From Paenibacillus pabuli (GTDB taxonomy: Bacteria; Bacillota; Bacilli; Paenibacillales; Paenibacillaceae): a stretch of 64,000 nucleotides of DNA. Positions 26,205-36,088 of this stretch are shown piece by piece. A program made the position numbers and the translations under genes. The notes beneath the pieces are model-generated. The model saw only the letters and a program-made list of their open reading frames with translations, had not been told where the DNA came from and did not search any database. Positions within the stretch are counted from its first letter, which is position 1. Every line of letters starts with the position of its first letter. The stretch is taken from positions 1 through 64,000 of the forward strand of contig NZ_JBDOIO010000004.1 in NCBI RefSeq assembly GCF_039831995.1, written 5' to 3'.

Positions 26205-27305
26205 ATGAAGCCTTCCTATACTCCCATAACAACAACTCAGGCTGCGATCATGATCATCAACTACATGCTGGGAGCAGGCATCCTGACCTTGCCCCGGACA
26301 ACCGTGGAAGCAGTGAATACGCCGGATGTCTGGATGTCCATTATCATTTCGGGTTTGATAATCCTGCTCATTGGTTTCATCATGGTTAAGCTGTGCCGAA
26401 GATTTCCAGGAAAGACCGTGTTCCAGTTTGTTCCGGAGATTACAGGCAAGTGGATTGCCATGTTAATCAGTATGGCGATTATCCTGTACTTCGTCGTAAT
26501 ATCTGCATTTGAAGTCAGGGTATTGGCGGAAGTGACTAATTTATATCTGCTTGAGCGTACGCCAACTTGGGGGATTGTCATGGGATTTATGTGGATTGGG
26601 ATCTATCTGATATCCGGCGGCCTGAATGCGATCGTTAGGTTGTTCGAGATTATTTTGCCGATCACAATTGTTATCTTTGTCATAGCTATCCTGCTTAGCA
26701 GCAAAGTGTTTGAGATTAACAATCTGAGACCTGTGCTTGGTGAAGGATTTATGCCAGTCATTAAAGGGTTGAAGCCTTCACTTTTGTCATATACAGGCTA
26801 TGAGATCATGTTTGTCATCATGGCTTATATGAAGAATCCTGAAAAAGGAAATAAGGCGATGATCTGGGGAACGGCTATCCCTATGTTAATCTATCTGGTA
26901 ACGGTTATCATGGTGGTAGGTAGCCTGTCCATTAATGGCATGAAGACCAGAACCTGGCCTACACTTGATTTGATGAGAAGTTTTGAGATTCAGGGATTGA
27001 TATTTGAACGATTTGAATCGTTGCTGCTGGTCATCTGGATAATGCAAATTTTTTCGACATTCACCGTCACGTTATACGGTGCTTCCATAGGAAGTGCGCA
27101 ATTGTTCAAGCGGAAGGAAATACTGGGGGCTATGTTTATATTAGTTGCCCTTATCTATTTTATTGCCTTTCTTCCAAATGACGTCAACCAGACTTTTGCA
27201 TTAGGTGACTTTTTGGGGAAAGTATCTGTGTGTTTGTTTGCTATCCTTCCTGCCCTTTTGTTGCTGTTAAGTGTTGTTCGTAAGAAAGGAGGCCAGAAGA
27301 AATGA
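26205..27305 (+). CDS. Spore germination receptor subunit B (GerB/GerKB permease)
   Basis: The B subunit of the germinant receptor, an APC-superfamily permease-like protein that binds the amino acid or nucleoside germinant. The 366-residue protein has about ten membrane helices starting with TTTQAAIMIINYMLGAGIL. The ATG at 26205 has GAGGTG six bases upstream; the frame also opens at a GTG nine bases earlier. It overlaps the C subunit by four bases (ATGA). Confidence 0.93.
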   Translation: MKPSYTPITTTQAAIMIINYMLGAGILTLPRTTVEAVNTPDVWMSIIISGLIILLIGFIMVKLCRRFPGKTVFQFVPEITGKWIAMLISMAIILYFVVISAFEVRVLAEVTNLYLLERTPTWGIVMGFMWIGIYLISGGLNAIVRLFEIILPITIVIFVIAILLSSKVFEINNLRPVLGEGFMPVIKGLKPSLLSYTGYEIMFVIMAYMKNPEKGNKAMIWGTAIPMLIYLVTVIMVVGSLSINGMKTRTWPTLDLMRSFEIQGLIFERFESLLLVIWIMQIFSTFTVTLYGASIGSAQLFKRKEILGAMFILVALIYFIAFLPNDVNQTFALGDFLGKVSVCLFAILPALLLLLSVVRKKGGQKK

Positions 27306-28504
27306 ATATTCCTTGGAAGAAGCTAATCTTGTTTTCTGTATCGTTATGCATGTTATTCACGCAGACAGGATGCTGGAGCAGTAAAGAGATCGAGGACTTG
27401 GGCGTCTACGTGGCTCTGGGGATAGATGTCGCCGAGCAAACGGAATTTGAAAAGGATGTAAACGCTCATGGCGGTTATTATCCAAAAGAAAACAATATTA
27501 CCGCCACAGTTCAGATTGTACCTAAGGATTCTTCGAAATCCAATAGCCAGCAAGGTTCTCCTTCAGCGGGTAAATCCTATTTTAACGAACAATTAACGGG
27601 GGATTCTCTATTAGAAATTTTCCGTCAGTTTGCACTCAGAAGAGACCGCCCCCTTATTGGGCATCACTTGAAAGTTATCGTCGTTTCTCAAGAAATCTCA
27701 CGGAAATATAGCTTGGAACAATTACTCGATTTTGTATTGCGTGATAACGATATTCGGCCAAGCTGTCTGGTCGTGGTGAGTAATGAAAAAGCCATTGATG
27801 CCTTGTACTCCAATGATCCTAGTGAAATCCCGGCATTTTACCTGACAGGTCTTGTGGACAATTCATACTTGTCAAACAAAATCATACCCGCCGTGTCACT
27901 GGCTAAGTTGGACGCAACAATGCAGTCTGGCAGAAGCTTTCTCCTCCAAAATGTCATCTCATATAAAGGCGAACATAAATTTTCAGGCGCAGGGATATAT
28001 CACTCGAAGACAAAACGCCTTATTGGAACGTTAAGCCAAGCAGATCTCGAAGGATTGTCGTGGATACAGGAAAGGCCTAAGGGAGGCGTATTAAAAACAT
28101 ATGAGGAACGAACTGGGAGTACGGTCGTATATGAAATTAAGCATACCAAAGGCAAAATTATCCCTACTGTCAAAGGGGATGATATATCGTTTCATGTTAA
28201 AGTGGAATCGGAAGGTTGGTTCATGGAAGATTGGACGGTTCCTGAAGTAGAAGGAGACGAAGAATACATTCACAAATTGGAGAAGGAGTTTAAAAAGATC
28301 GCTGAACAGCAGGTGAAACAGGCTCTGGATAAAATGCAGCACAAGTACAAGGTGGATGTTGGTGGGTTTGGCGAGAAACTACGCATTAAATATCCAAAGG
28401 TATGGAAAAAGGTTAAACCGGATTGGGATAAGACATTCAGTGAAATCCCGATTACTTACGACATTAAAATCAAAATCAAGAATCAGGGATCATCAACGGA
28501 GTGA
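27302..28504 (+). CDS. Spore germination receptor lipoprotein subunit C (Ger(x)C)
   Basis: The lipoprotein subunit of the receptor. The 400-residue protein has a signal peptide with lipobox ending at Cys24 (FTQTGC), the family start WSSKEIEDLGVYVALGID, and the three-domain GerC body to the C-terminus. An AAAGGAGG site lies within the 3' end of the B gene. The full A-B-C order with overlaps shows an intact receptor operon, expected to be expressed late in the forespore; I saw no clear SigG promoter. Confidence 0.93.
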   Translation: MNIPWKKLILFSVSLCMLFTQTGCWSSKEIEDLGVYVALGIDVAEQTEFEKDVNAHGGYYPKENNITATVQIVPKDSSKSNSQQGSPSAGKSYFNEQLTGDSLLEIFRQFALRRDRPLIGHHLKVIVVSQEISRKYSLEQLLDFVLRDNDIRPSCLVVVSNEKAIDALYSNDPSEIPAFYLTGLVDNSYLSNKIIPAVSLAKLDATMQSGRSFLLQNVISYKGEHKFSGAGIYHSKTKRLIGTLSQADLEGLSWIQERPKGGVLKTYEERTGSTVVYEIKHTKGKIIPTVKGDDISFHVKVESEGWFMEDWTVPEVEGDEEYIHKLEKEFKKIAEQQVKQALDKMQHKYKVDVGGFGEKLRIKYPKVWKKVKPDWDKTFSEIPITYDIKIKIKNQGSSTE

Positions 28505-28521
28505 TATCTGGACAAACCATA

Positions 28522-28559
28522 CAGCCTTTCAGACCCCGCGAAGGATCTGAGAAGGCTAT
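28522..28559. terminator. Bidirectional hairpin between gerC and the permease gene
   Basis: AGCCTTTCAGACC / GGATCTGAGAAGGCT between two convergent genes. T-runs are weak on both sides. Confidence 0.6.
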
Positions 28560-28584
28560 TTCATATGCCTATACCCATAAAAAG

Positions 28585-30987
28585 TTATTCAATAACCAGC
28601 ATGCGTGGTGAAGTTTCTTGAATGACACGGGAGGAGAACCAGGAGCCGAGGGCTGCTGCAATAATGCCTATGCAAGCAAATATGACAATTCCACCTCCAT
28701 TCAGAATAAGAGGAAGCTGTACTATACCATAGTCAGCAAGGATCATTTCAAGAAGAATAGGCAGCACATACACGCCAATCAGGATTCCCAGCAGAGCGCC
28801 CATGGCGGATAGGGCCGATACTCCCATGGCAATCGACAGCCGAATGCGGCGAGAGGTCAATCCTAGCGATTTGTAGATGCCATACGTTCGGCTTTCTTTG
28901 CGAATACTAATTCGGCAGGTACTGAAAATAATAATAAAAGTAACCAGGATAAACAGCAGCCCGAGCAGGCTCATGGGGTAAATTAGAATGTCTGCCGCCT
29001 CGGAATAGACCGAATCGAGGAGTGTCTTCTGCGTTACAACGGAAGCGGATTTTTTAAAGTGATTATTCATCTCCTTGGCAACATGTTCCGCTTCCAGCGG
29101 GTCATTCAAATTAATGAATATGGCATCGAAATCACCGTAATTCGGACGGATCGTATTCATAGCCTCCATCGTAATTCGTCCGGAGATGGACATATTGGCA
29201 ATGGCTTGATAAATTCCTGTGATGAGGAATGTGCGCTTTTCCCCTTCAATATAAAGTTCCAGAAAGTCACCCGGTTCTTTGTTTAAGGACTCAGCTACAC
29301 CCACGCCGATGGCCATTTCATTCTTCTGCTGCGGATTATTTCCCTCTAATGTTTCAAATCCAAGATCCTGATAACTTCCATCCAGTACACTCAGAGCTAT
29401 ACTGCTGATTTGCCCCTTTGCATCTCTCGAAGGGTCCGGGCTAACTACGCCAGTAATGTTTCCTTGCCAACCGGCATTTTTGATTCTTGCATCTTCTTGT
29501 AGCCATTGTTTGAAATCCTCTTTAGGGAAGGTGCTTTTATTCACAACTACAGCAGCGATGTTGGCATTGTCATAACCCCATTTGGCAGCTGTCTGAACAA
29601 TTCCGGTGATGCTGGTTAACAGAACAAACCCCAAAACCAGTACGGAAGAGGCTATTGTTGTCAGCAGGAGCATTAGAACAGAACTTTTGATGTTTTTGAT
29701 GACATGGCGGACACCGATCACTGCAGCTACTGGCAGGCGCGCGAACCCGAACAGACTGGTCAGCGGGGAGTTCATTCTCCGTGCCATCCGGGTATTGTCC
29801 ATCTCCGACATACCATAACGGATGGCCTGCACCGGCTGAATACTCCGTGCTTTCTTGGCATACATGACAACAAACAAAAGGATCATGGCGAACAAGAATA
29901 CGCCTACCGGCATGGCTGAGCCTACCCCTTCGACCGGGATGTTACGATTTGCCACACGAAGAGAAGACACGGAAATATTGATAATGAATTTGGATACCCA
30001 CACACTGAGCCCAAGTCCTGGAAGGATGGCTATACAGGAAAGTAATGAATATTGGATGACATAAGTACCGATCGTTTTCGCCGAGGTCAGTCCCAGTGAT
30101 TTAAGGATGCCGATCGTTTTGTAGTTGGCCAGGATGGCATCTGAAATTGTAAATCCGATCGTAATCAGAGCGATGGCAAGCATGACAACCCCTAGGAAAA
30201 CCATGATGAATCCGATCATTTGATTAATGATCAGGTAGAAAGAGGAGATGCTCTCAAACTCCATTTTGGTTTCCAGAAACGGACCGCCTGCCTCAAGCGA
30301 GTACTGTTCCCAATAACTTGAATGTGCACTGTAATCGTCGAAATGGATACCCATCATATAATTATCGTTTCCCGCAAGGGATTGGACATCATCCAAATAA
30401 TCCGAAGGATTCATCCAGACTCGTGCTGTATTGGTGAATGGTGCCCCATAGGGGACATCGACCACAATGCCGGATACGTTCAATTCGATGGTTGTGGTTC
30501 CGGTTTTGAAGCCAATGGCATCTCCTGCCGAGATATCGTAGGCATTCGCCATGGAAGTGGGAATCCAGACCGAACCTTGTTTGGGAACCGTTTGTGATGT
30601 TCCGCTTGAAAAAATCAGTTTATCTACAGCCCCCGGAGTTGAAGGGGTGTTTATCATGTAAAGGTAGACATTAGGGATATCCGTGCCATGAAACGAGATG
30701 CCCGATAGCGTACGATACGTAAGCAAGTCAGACACATCAACGCCTTCCTGGGAAGCCCACCAGTTGTGAACAGCTTTCGGATCATTCAGACCTTTTTCAA
30801 AAGTCAAAATCTGATGTGATCCATGGGTGCGGGTATGCATTTCTCTAAACTGATTACCTGTGTTGGCCAGAATCATGACTGCAGTAGACAACAGCAGCGT
30901 GGATAGAAGAATGAGCAGAGCGATAAACGAGTTTTGTATTTTGCTTCTGCTCAGATAGGAGAGGCTAAGTTTCCACATGACAGCCAT
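28585..30987 (-). CDS. ABC transporter permease, FtsX/MacB type with two FtsX domains
   Basis: An 800-residue membrane protein: helix at about 20-42, a large extracytoplasmic domain (about 45-250, MacB-PCD-like), three helices at about 255-375 forming the first FtsX domain, another N-terminal-like helix at about 430-460, a second extracellular domain, and a final FtsX domain (about 680-790). This tandem form occurs in lipoprotein- or peptide-handling exporters. The adjacent ATPase, kinase and regulator genes suggest an envelope-stress or peptide-resistance module. GGGGAAGGAA precedes the ATG. Confidence 0.9.
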   Translation of the reverse strand: MAVMWKLSLSYLSRSKIQNSFIALLILLSTLLLSTAVMILANTGNQFREMHTRTHGSHQILTFEKGLNDPKAVHNWWASQEGVDVSDLLTYRTLSGISFHGTDIPNVYLYMINTPSTPGAVDKLIFSSGTSQTVPKQGSVWIPTSMANAYDISAGDAIGFKTGTTTIELNVSGIVVDVPYGAPFTNTARVWMNPSDYLDDVQSLAGNDNYMMGIHFDDYSAHSSYWEQYSLEAGGPFLETKMEFESISSFYLIINQMIGFIMVFLGVVMLAIALITIGFTISDAILANYKTIGILKSLGLTSAKTIGTYVIQYSLLSCIAILPGLGLSVWVSKFIINISVSSLRVANRNIPVEGVGSAMPVGVFLFAMILLFVVMYAKKARSIQPVQAIRYGMSEMDNTRMARRMNSPLTSLFGFARLPVAAVIGVRHVIKNIKSSVLMLLLTTIASSVLVLGFVLLTSITGIVQTAAKWGYDNANIAAVVVNKSTFPKEDFKQWLQEDARIKNAGWQGNITGVVSPDPSRDAKGQISSIALSVLDGSYQDLGFETLEGNNPQQKNEMAIGVGVAESLNKEPGDFLELYIEGEKRTFLITGIYQAIANMSISGRITMEAMNTIRPNYGDFDAIFINLNDPLEAEHVAKEMNNHFKKSASVVTQKTLLDSVYSEAADILIYPMSLLGLLFILVTFIIIFSTCRISIRKESRTYGIYKSLGLTSRRIRLSIAMGVSALSAMGALLGILIGVYVLPILLEMILADYGIVQLPLILNGGGIVIFACIGIIAAALGSWFSSRVIQETSPRMLVIE

Positions 30988-30989
30988 CG

Positions 30990-31748
30990 TTATTCCTTCC
31001 CCGATACAAAGGCAAATATCATGTCCTCACGGTCATGAACCTGATGCTCACGATATGGTTCGAATTCGAGAATGCCGCCAACCTTGCCATCCCGGATCAA
31101 TATGAGACGATCGGCACGGCAGGCAGCCTTGATATCGTGCGTGACCATGACAACGGACTGTCCTTTTCGATTAATGTCTGTCAGAATGTCGAGAACAGCC
31201 TTACCGTGCTCCACATTCAGACTTCCAGTCGGTTCATCGGCGAAGAGGACGTCCGGTATATTGATCAGAGCACGTGCAATGGCGGCTCGCTGCTGCTGGC
31301 CTCCTGAGGTCTGGGAGGGAAGACGGCTGCTCAGACCGTCTATATCCAAGGATTTCATCAATTGGGCTGTCCGCAGCTGAATATCATTCTTTTTGGTCCC
31401 GGCGATGTAACCCGGCAGTGCAATATTCTCTCGAATGGAGAGATCCGGCACCAGATTAATACTCTGATAGATATAACCAATCCGGCGAGTACGAAAATCA
31501 GACATTTCCCGTTCGCTGTAAGCATCAATGCGCTGCTCCTGAAAATAGACTTTACCAGCAGTCACATGGTCCAGACCACTCAGCAGATAGAGCAGGGTGG
31601 ATTTGCCCGAACCCGAGTTACCCATGATGACCGTGAAATCCCCTTTGTATATATCCAGATCAACATTACGTATGGCATGGTATTGCTCCGGGCCTGTGCT
31701 GTATGTTTTGTATAGGTTATGCGCCCGAATAATGGTCGTTTTGCTCAA
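30990..31748 (-). CDS. ABC transporter ATP-binding protein (MacB/LolD type)
   Basis: A 252-residue ATPase with Walker A GNSGSGKST, Q-loop, a TSGGQQQR signature and a LFADEPTGSLN Walker B, the pattern of the MacB/LolD/BceA group. A TTG start at 31748 (GGGAG eight bases upstream) is preferred over the frame opening at 31814, because the latter adds 22 residues that do not belong to the fold. It lies two bases from the permease gene and supplies its ATPase dimer. Confidence 0.92.
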   Translation of the reverse strand: MSKTTIIRAHNLYKTYSTGPEQYHAIRNVDLDIYKGDFTVIMGNSGSGKSTLLYLLSGLDHVTAGKVYFQEQRIDAYSEREMSDFRTRRIGYIYQSINLVPDLSIRENIALPGYIAGTKKNDIQLRTAQLMKSLDIDGLSSRLPSQTSGGQQQRAAIARALINIPDVLFADEPTGSLNVEHGKAVLDILTDINRKGQSVVMVTHDIKAACRADRLILIRDGKVGGILEFEPYREHQVHDREDMIFAFVSGKE

Positions 31749-31867
31749 GAAGATCACTCCCCACTGCAGTATACGGTTTATTTTAGAGGTGGGATGTTGA
31801 GGAAGTCTTATCAAATTATGAATAAAGTATTACAGGCTGGATGCCCGCATTAATGGATTGCGACGAG

Positions 31868-33310
31868 TCAGCAGATCGGCAGACTGAATCGGAAGCTGGT
31901 TCCATGCCCCTCTTTGCTTGAAAAGGATATACGTCCCCCGTGAGCTTCAATAATATTTTTGCATATGGATAAGCCCAGGCCTGTACCCTCTTGCACGTGA
32001 CTGGACACAAGTGAACCTAGCCCCCGGAAATAACGTTCAAATACAAAAGGCACATCTTGAGCCCGTATTCCCTGACCAGAGTCTGCAATCGTCACAATGA
32101 ACTGATCGGCTTCCAGCTCTGTATGGACACGAATGATATCCCCATGGCGGGTGTGTTTCAGTGCATTGGATATGAGATTGGACAGAACTTGTTCGATCCT
32201 TGTGGTGTCCATGCGGATTAACACATTCGGAACGGATTCAGGCGTTTCATACGTTAGACCTTTAATGCGTACAGCAGGTCCGAATGATCCAAGCATGGCT
32301 TCGAAAGCGGGACCACTATAAACTTCACGCGGCTCAACGGAAATCTGACCCAGCTCGTGCAGCGCATGAATTAGCAGATCTTCAACCAGTTGGGCTGTTC
32401 TGTCTGTGTGGGTCTGCATGATTCGCATATATTCCATAAGGGTTTCCTCATCTGTGCACATCCCCTCAGTAATTGCTTCAATATACGCCTTAACTGTTGT
32501 AATGGGCGTTTTGATATCATGCGAAATGTTGGTGATGAGTTCCTTTTGCGCCTGTTCCTGCTTCGTGCGTTGTTCACTCAAATACTTGATTTCGGTACGC
32601 ATCAGATCAAACATGGCATATAATTCGCCGACTTCGTCTGCATGTTTATAATGAATTGGCTTATCGTACTGTCCCTTGAGAATAGATTCAGCATGATGCT
32701 GAAGCATATTGACCGGTGACAGTAATCGTTTATGTATTTTGCGATGCATGGTTACCAGGAGAATGCCCAGAATAAGCGCGATCAAGATCGAGAAGCCTGC
32801 AACCAGATGGGGCAGGGCCGATGAAGGCTGGACAGTAACCATGGCTTCAGGGATGGTAAAGATGGCATTTCCGATCTGAACTCCATCAGCAGCATGAAGG
32901 ACAGGAAAAGCAATGTCCAGCACATCATCCTCTCCATTTTTGGCATACACCGAATGGTTCAGATCATAATGCAAGGCAGATGCCAGATGGATACGTTCTC
33001 CTTCAGAAGATGGGTCTGAAGAGAGCATGATCGTACCGTCCAGGCCGACATAGGATAACTGGATGCCTTGCTCTTTGGCGATGGCACGAACGGTTTCCTG
33101 AACCTCCGGGGTGTCGAGTTGATAATGATTCTGCTCCAAAGCGAGCATTACCGGGTTGATGCTGAGCCGGACCTGATTAATGGACAAGTTGGACTCCTCT
33201 GTATGACGACCTAACCGATCCGCGGCAAGTGTCAGGCTGCACCCAAGGATAAGAATCAGCAGAATAAGTACGGTGATCAGCCAGCGTTTGGACCCATTGA
33301 GTAACGACAT
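31868..33310 (-). CDS. Sensor histidine kinase
   Basis: A 480-residue membrane kinase: TM1 about 10-30, an extracytoplasmic sensor of about 130 residues, TM2 about 165-188, HAMP about 190-245, HisKA with the ELITNISHDIKTPITT H-box (phosphorylated His near 255), and a HATPase domain with an SNLISNALKHT N-box and GQGI and GTGLGLSI G-boxes. The large sensor separates it from the BceS intramembrane kinases. It follows its response regulator gene by 24 bases. Confidence 0.93.
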   Translation of the reverse strand: MSLLNGSKRWLITVLILLILILGCSLTLAADRLGRHTEESNLSINQVRLSINPVMLALEQNHYQLDTPEVQETVRAIAKEQGIQLSYVGLDGTIMLSSDPSSEGERIHLASALHYDLNHSVYAKNGEDDVLDIAFPVLHAADGVQIGNAIFTIPEAMVTVQPSSALPHLVAGFSILIALILGILLVTMHRKIHKRLLSPVNMLQHHAESILKGQYDKPIHYKHADEVGELYAMFDLMRTEIKYLSEQRTKQEQAQKELITNISHDIKTPITTVKAYIEAITEGMCTDEETLMEYMRIMQTHTDRTAQLVEDLLIHALHELGQISVEPREVYSGPAFEAMLGSFGPAVRIKGLTYETPESVPNVLIRMDTTRIEQVLSNLISNALKHTRHGDIIRVHTELEADQFIVTIADSGQGIRAQDVPFVFERYFRGLGSLVSSHVQEGTGLGLSICKNIIEAHGGRISFSSKEGHGTSFRFSLPIC

Positions 33311-33334
33311 TGAGATTGTTGTCTCCCATCTATC

Positions 33335-34033
33335 TTATTCGTGGTTGAATTTGTAACCGACTCCCCAGACTGTCTTCAGAACAACGGGTTGGGAGGGGGT
33401 GGCTTCAACTTTCTCTCTCAACCTTCGGATATATACAGTGACCGTATTTTCATCCCCGTAAGCATCATATCCCCAAACGGCATCCAGTAACTGCGACTTG
33501 GAAAACACCTGGTTTTTGTGGCTCGCCAGGTAATACAGCAGTTCGAATTCCTTCGCAGAAAGTGAAATTTCACTTCCGCTTCGCGTAACCTTGTACGCTT
33601 TTTTGTCGATCACCAGATTGGACAGACGAAGGAGATGTGTCTCGTCACGCTCGGATGTAAGACGGTCATACCGCCTGAAATGAGCATTGATTCGCGCAAG
33701 CAGCTCACTCAGGGAAAAGGGTTTTGTCATATAATCATCTGCCCCAAAGCCCAAACCAAGCACCTTGTCTGTATCACTTCCTCTTGCACTCAGGATGAGA
33801 ATGGGAATATTGTTTCTTTGCCTTATTTCACGACATACATCGATACCGTCCATATCCGGAAGCATAATGTCCAGAATGATATAGTCCGGCTGCAGCATGT
33901 CCATCAGCTGCAATCCATCTTGTCCAGTGGCGGCAACTGCGGCGTCGTATTGATTTTTGTTCAGATAGTCTCTTACAATGCGTGAAATGTCCTGCTCGTC
34001 TTCAATAATGAGTATTTTACGTGAATGAGGCAT
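33335..34033 (-). CDS. OmpR-family response regulator
   Basis: A 232-residue regulator with a receiver domain (acidic EDE at 11-13, phospho-acceptor Asp55 in LDIMLPD, Lys near 105 in MTKPF) and a C-terminal winged helix (about 135-230; ELLYYLASHKNQVFSK and VTVYIRRLREKVE). First gene of the four-gene minus-strand operon regulator-kinase-ATPase-permease; it probably controls the operon itself. The direct repeat GTTAATG at 34053 and 34068 upstream might be a binding site but is weak. Confidence 0.93.
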   Translation of the reverse strand: MPHSRKILIIEDEQDISRIVRDYLNKNQYDAAVAATGQDGLQLMDMLQPDYIILDIMLPDMDGIDVCREIRQRNNIPILILSARGSDTDKVLGLGFGADDYMTKPFSLSELLARINAHFRRYDRLTSERDETHLLRLSNLVIDKKAYKVTRSGSEISLSAKEFELLYYLASHKNQVFSKSQLLDAVWGYDAYGDENTVTVYIRRLREKVEATPSQPVVLKTVWGVGYKFNHE

Positions 34034-34164
34034 ATGTATCGCTCCAATGAAGGTTAATGGAAATTCCGTTAATGATGGTTGATTTTGTAAATGGCTATAA
34101 TTTTAACTATACAGGGTTATGCGGAAGGAGTCATGAGTAAATTTGGAACTGTGAAAAGTTCAAA

Positions 34165-34205
34165 GAACCCATATACGTCACCTGTTTACAGGTCGCCATG
34201 GGTTC
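34165..34205 (-). terminator. Terminator of the AraC-family gene
   Basis: GAACCCAT / ATGGGTTC outer arms with an inner ACCTGT/ACAGGT pair; a T-rich stretch follows on the minus strand. Confidence 0.7.
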
Positions 34206-34221
34206 GAGATTCCAGATGGTG

Positions 34222-35103
34222 TTACACATGTTCCATATCAAAAGAGGGGTGAGAATGGGATTTCAGATATTCCAGGGGAGACATCCCGAAGTGAGCGCGG
34301 AATACCCGGTGGAAATAGGAATAGCTGGCGAAGCCGCATGTCTCGGCAATATGCTCCAGTGTCATCTCGCTGTATTTCATGCGTTCCAATGCCACATTGA
34401 GGCGAATTTCAATGGCGTACTGAATCATGGTTTTGCCGTAGTGCTCCTTGAACAGCCGTACGGCGCGTGACAGGCTTAGACCGGCATAACGGGCTGCCTC
34501 TTCAAGTTTAAAGGTAACGGTAGCATGTTCCTCAATGAATCGCTTTAGCTTCAGGGTGGAGGAGACGCTCCGATCCGTCTGGAGACTTTCATTGATGGCG
34601 CGGTCGATGTACAGACAGAGTCCGCGTAATAACGCGTCTTTTAACTCCTCATTTTCTTCAAGAGGTCCCCTGCGCTGCTCCAGCAAAATATTGCGCCAGA
34701 GGCTGACCAGCTTGTCATCCAGTCCAATTCGGTTCACGGTAGGACGCTGAATTCGCTTCCACCATTGATCAATCCAGGATCCTTCACAGAACAAATAATA
34801 GTCCCCGCTGGACAATCGGCCTTCCTTATGCGGTTCTTCGACCACGAGATGATAGTCATCTCCTGGTTTCAACAGCAGCAAATCCCCGCTGGTCATCGTA
34901 AATTCCTCATCCTGCACATATACCTTGCAAGAGCCTTCGGTTTGCAGACGGAACAGGTAGGTCTGCAGCTCGCCCTTCATGTTGTGGTTAAATGCCTTGT
35001 AGTGATAAGAGTAGTCACAGATCAGTACTGAAGTCTTCAACGGTTCCAAAGATGCAATCCTCCAATATAGGTATCGTGCATGCACTTTTATAGGTGAAAT
35101 CAT
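34222..35103 (-). CDS. AraC-family transcriptional regulator
   Basis: A 293-residue protein with an N-terminal cupin-like half (about 25-90; FTMTSGDLLLLKPGDDYHL) and a C-terminal AraC double helix-turn-helix (about 180-280; FKLEEAARYAGLSLSRAVRLFK and LEHIAETCGFASYSYFHRVFR). No clear ribosome site stands before the ATG, so the start is uncertain. It is divergent from the sugar isomerase/dehydrogenase pair and likely activates it. Confidence 0.88.
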   Translation of the reverse strand: MISPIKVHARYLYWRIASLEPLKTSVLICDYSYHYKAFNHNMKGELQTYLFRLQTEGSCKVYVQDEEFTMTSGDLLLLKPGDDYHLVVEEPHKEGRLSSGDYYLFCEGSWIDQWWKRIQRPTVNRIGLDDKLVSLWRNILLEQRRGPLEENEELKDALLRGLCLYIDRAINESLQTDRSVSSTLKLKRFIEEHATVTFKLEEAARYAGLSLSRAVRLFKEHYGKTMIQYAIEIRLNVALERMKYSEMTLEHIAETCGFASYSYFHRVFRAHFGMSPLEYLKSHSHPSFDMEHV

Positions 35104-35247
35104 AGTGATGCAAAATACTGGAATAAAAATTCGATCAGATAGTTCATGTTCTGACGATATTGTATATGTTCATTCTAGCCTGTTTTGAGGTAGGATGATA
35201 CCAGATAGAGCAATGAAAGCAAATTTGAGAGCAGAGGTGTATCATTC

Positions 35248-36024
35248 ATGAAAAAACTTAACATTGGTTTGCAATTGTTCACCCTCCGTGATGAAACTGC
35301 AGCAGATTTCCCTGGCACATTGCGCAAGGTAGCAGAGCTTGGTTATGAAGGTGTGGAATTCGCTGGTTATGGTGACATTCCTGCCGAAGAGATGAAAGCA
35401 TTGCTGGATGAGCTAGGTCTCAAAGGATTCAGCAGCCACGTTTCCCTGCACGCGATGCGCGAAGATTTACAAAAACAAATTGATTACCTCAAAACGATTG
35501 GGGCTCAATATATGATCTGTCCTTACCTCATGCCTGAAGATCGTCCTGACAATGCTGAAGGCTGGACTAAGTTGTTCGCTGAACTGCAGCAATATGGTGC
35601 GGAAGCAGCGAAACAAGGTTTGATCTTTGGTTATCACAACCATGACTTCGAATTCCATGGCCAAGTTGGCGACAAAAATGCCTTTGATGCCATGTTCGCT
35701 GAAACTACGCCTGAGGCTGTACAAGTGGAAATGGACGTATGTTGGGTCCAATTTGCGGGACAAAATCCGATCGAATATATTAATCAATATGCGGGCCGAC
35801 TGCCGCTTCTGCATCTGAAGGACTTCAGCAAAGACGAACAAGGTCAGATGAAAACATTGGAACTGGGACAAGGTTCGGTTGACCTGCCAGCAGTTATTGA
35901 AGCATCAACGAGTGCAGGCGTGGAATGGCTGATCGTGGAACAGGACGTATGTCAGAATCCTCCGCTTGAAAGCGTAGCCAACAGCTATAACTGGCTGAAA
36001 CAAAACTATCTGAACCAATTTTAA
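35248..36024 (+). CDS. Sugar phosphate isomerase/epimerase (xylose-isomerase-like TIM barrel)
   Basis: A 258-residue TIM-barrel enzyme of the AP_endonuc_2 fold (IolE/IolH/hydroxypyruvate-isomerase-like). Metal-site residues are suggested by GYHNHDFEF (about 130), VEMDVCWVQ (about 163), LHLKDF (about 190) and VEQD (about 232). It is followed after 64 bases by a Gfo/Idh/MocA dehydrogenase, a frequent pairing in the breakdown of inositol-like or keto-sugar substrates. The exact reaction is unknown. Confidence 0.88.
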   Translation: MKKLNIGLQLFTLRDETAADFPGTLRKVAELGYEGVEFAGYGDIPAEEMKALLDELGLKGFSSHVSLHAMREDLQKQIDYLKTIGAQYMICPYLMPEDRPDNAEGWTKLFAELQQYGAEAAKQGLIFGYHNHDFEFHGQVGDKNAFDAMFAETTPEAVQVEMDVCWVQFAGQNPIEYINQYAGRLPLLHLKDFSKDEQGQMKTLELGQGSVDLPAVIEASTSAGVEWLIVEQDVCQNPPLESVANSYNWLKQNYLNQF

Positions 36025-36088
36025 TTGAAGCGAATTTGAATCAAACGAAGCAAATGCTGAATCTACTTGTCAAAGGAGACATTTATCC

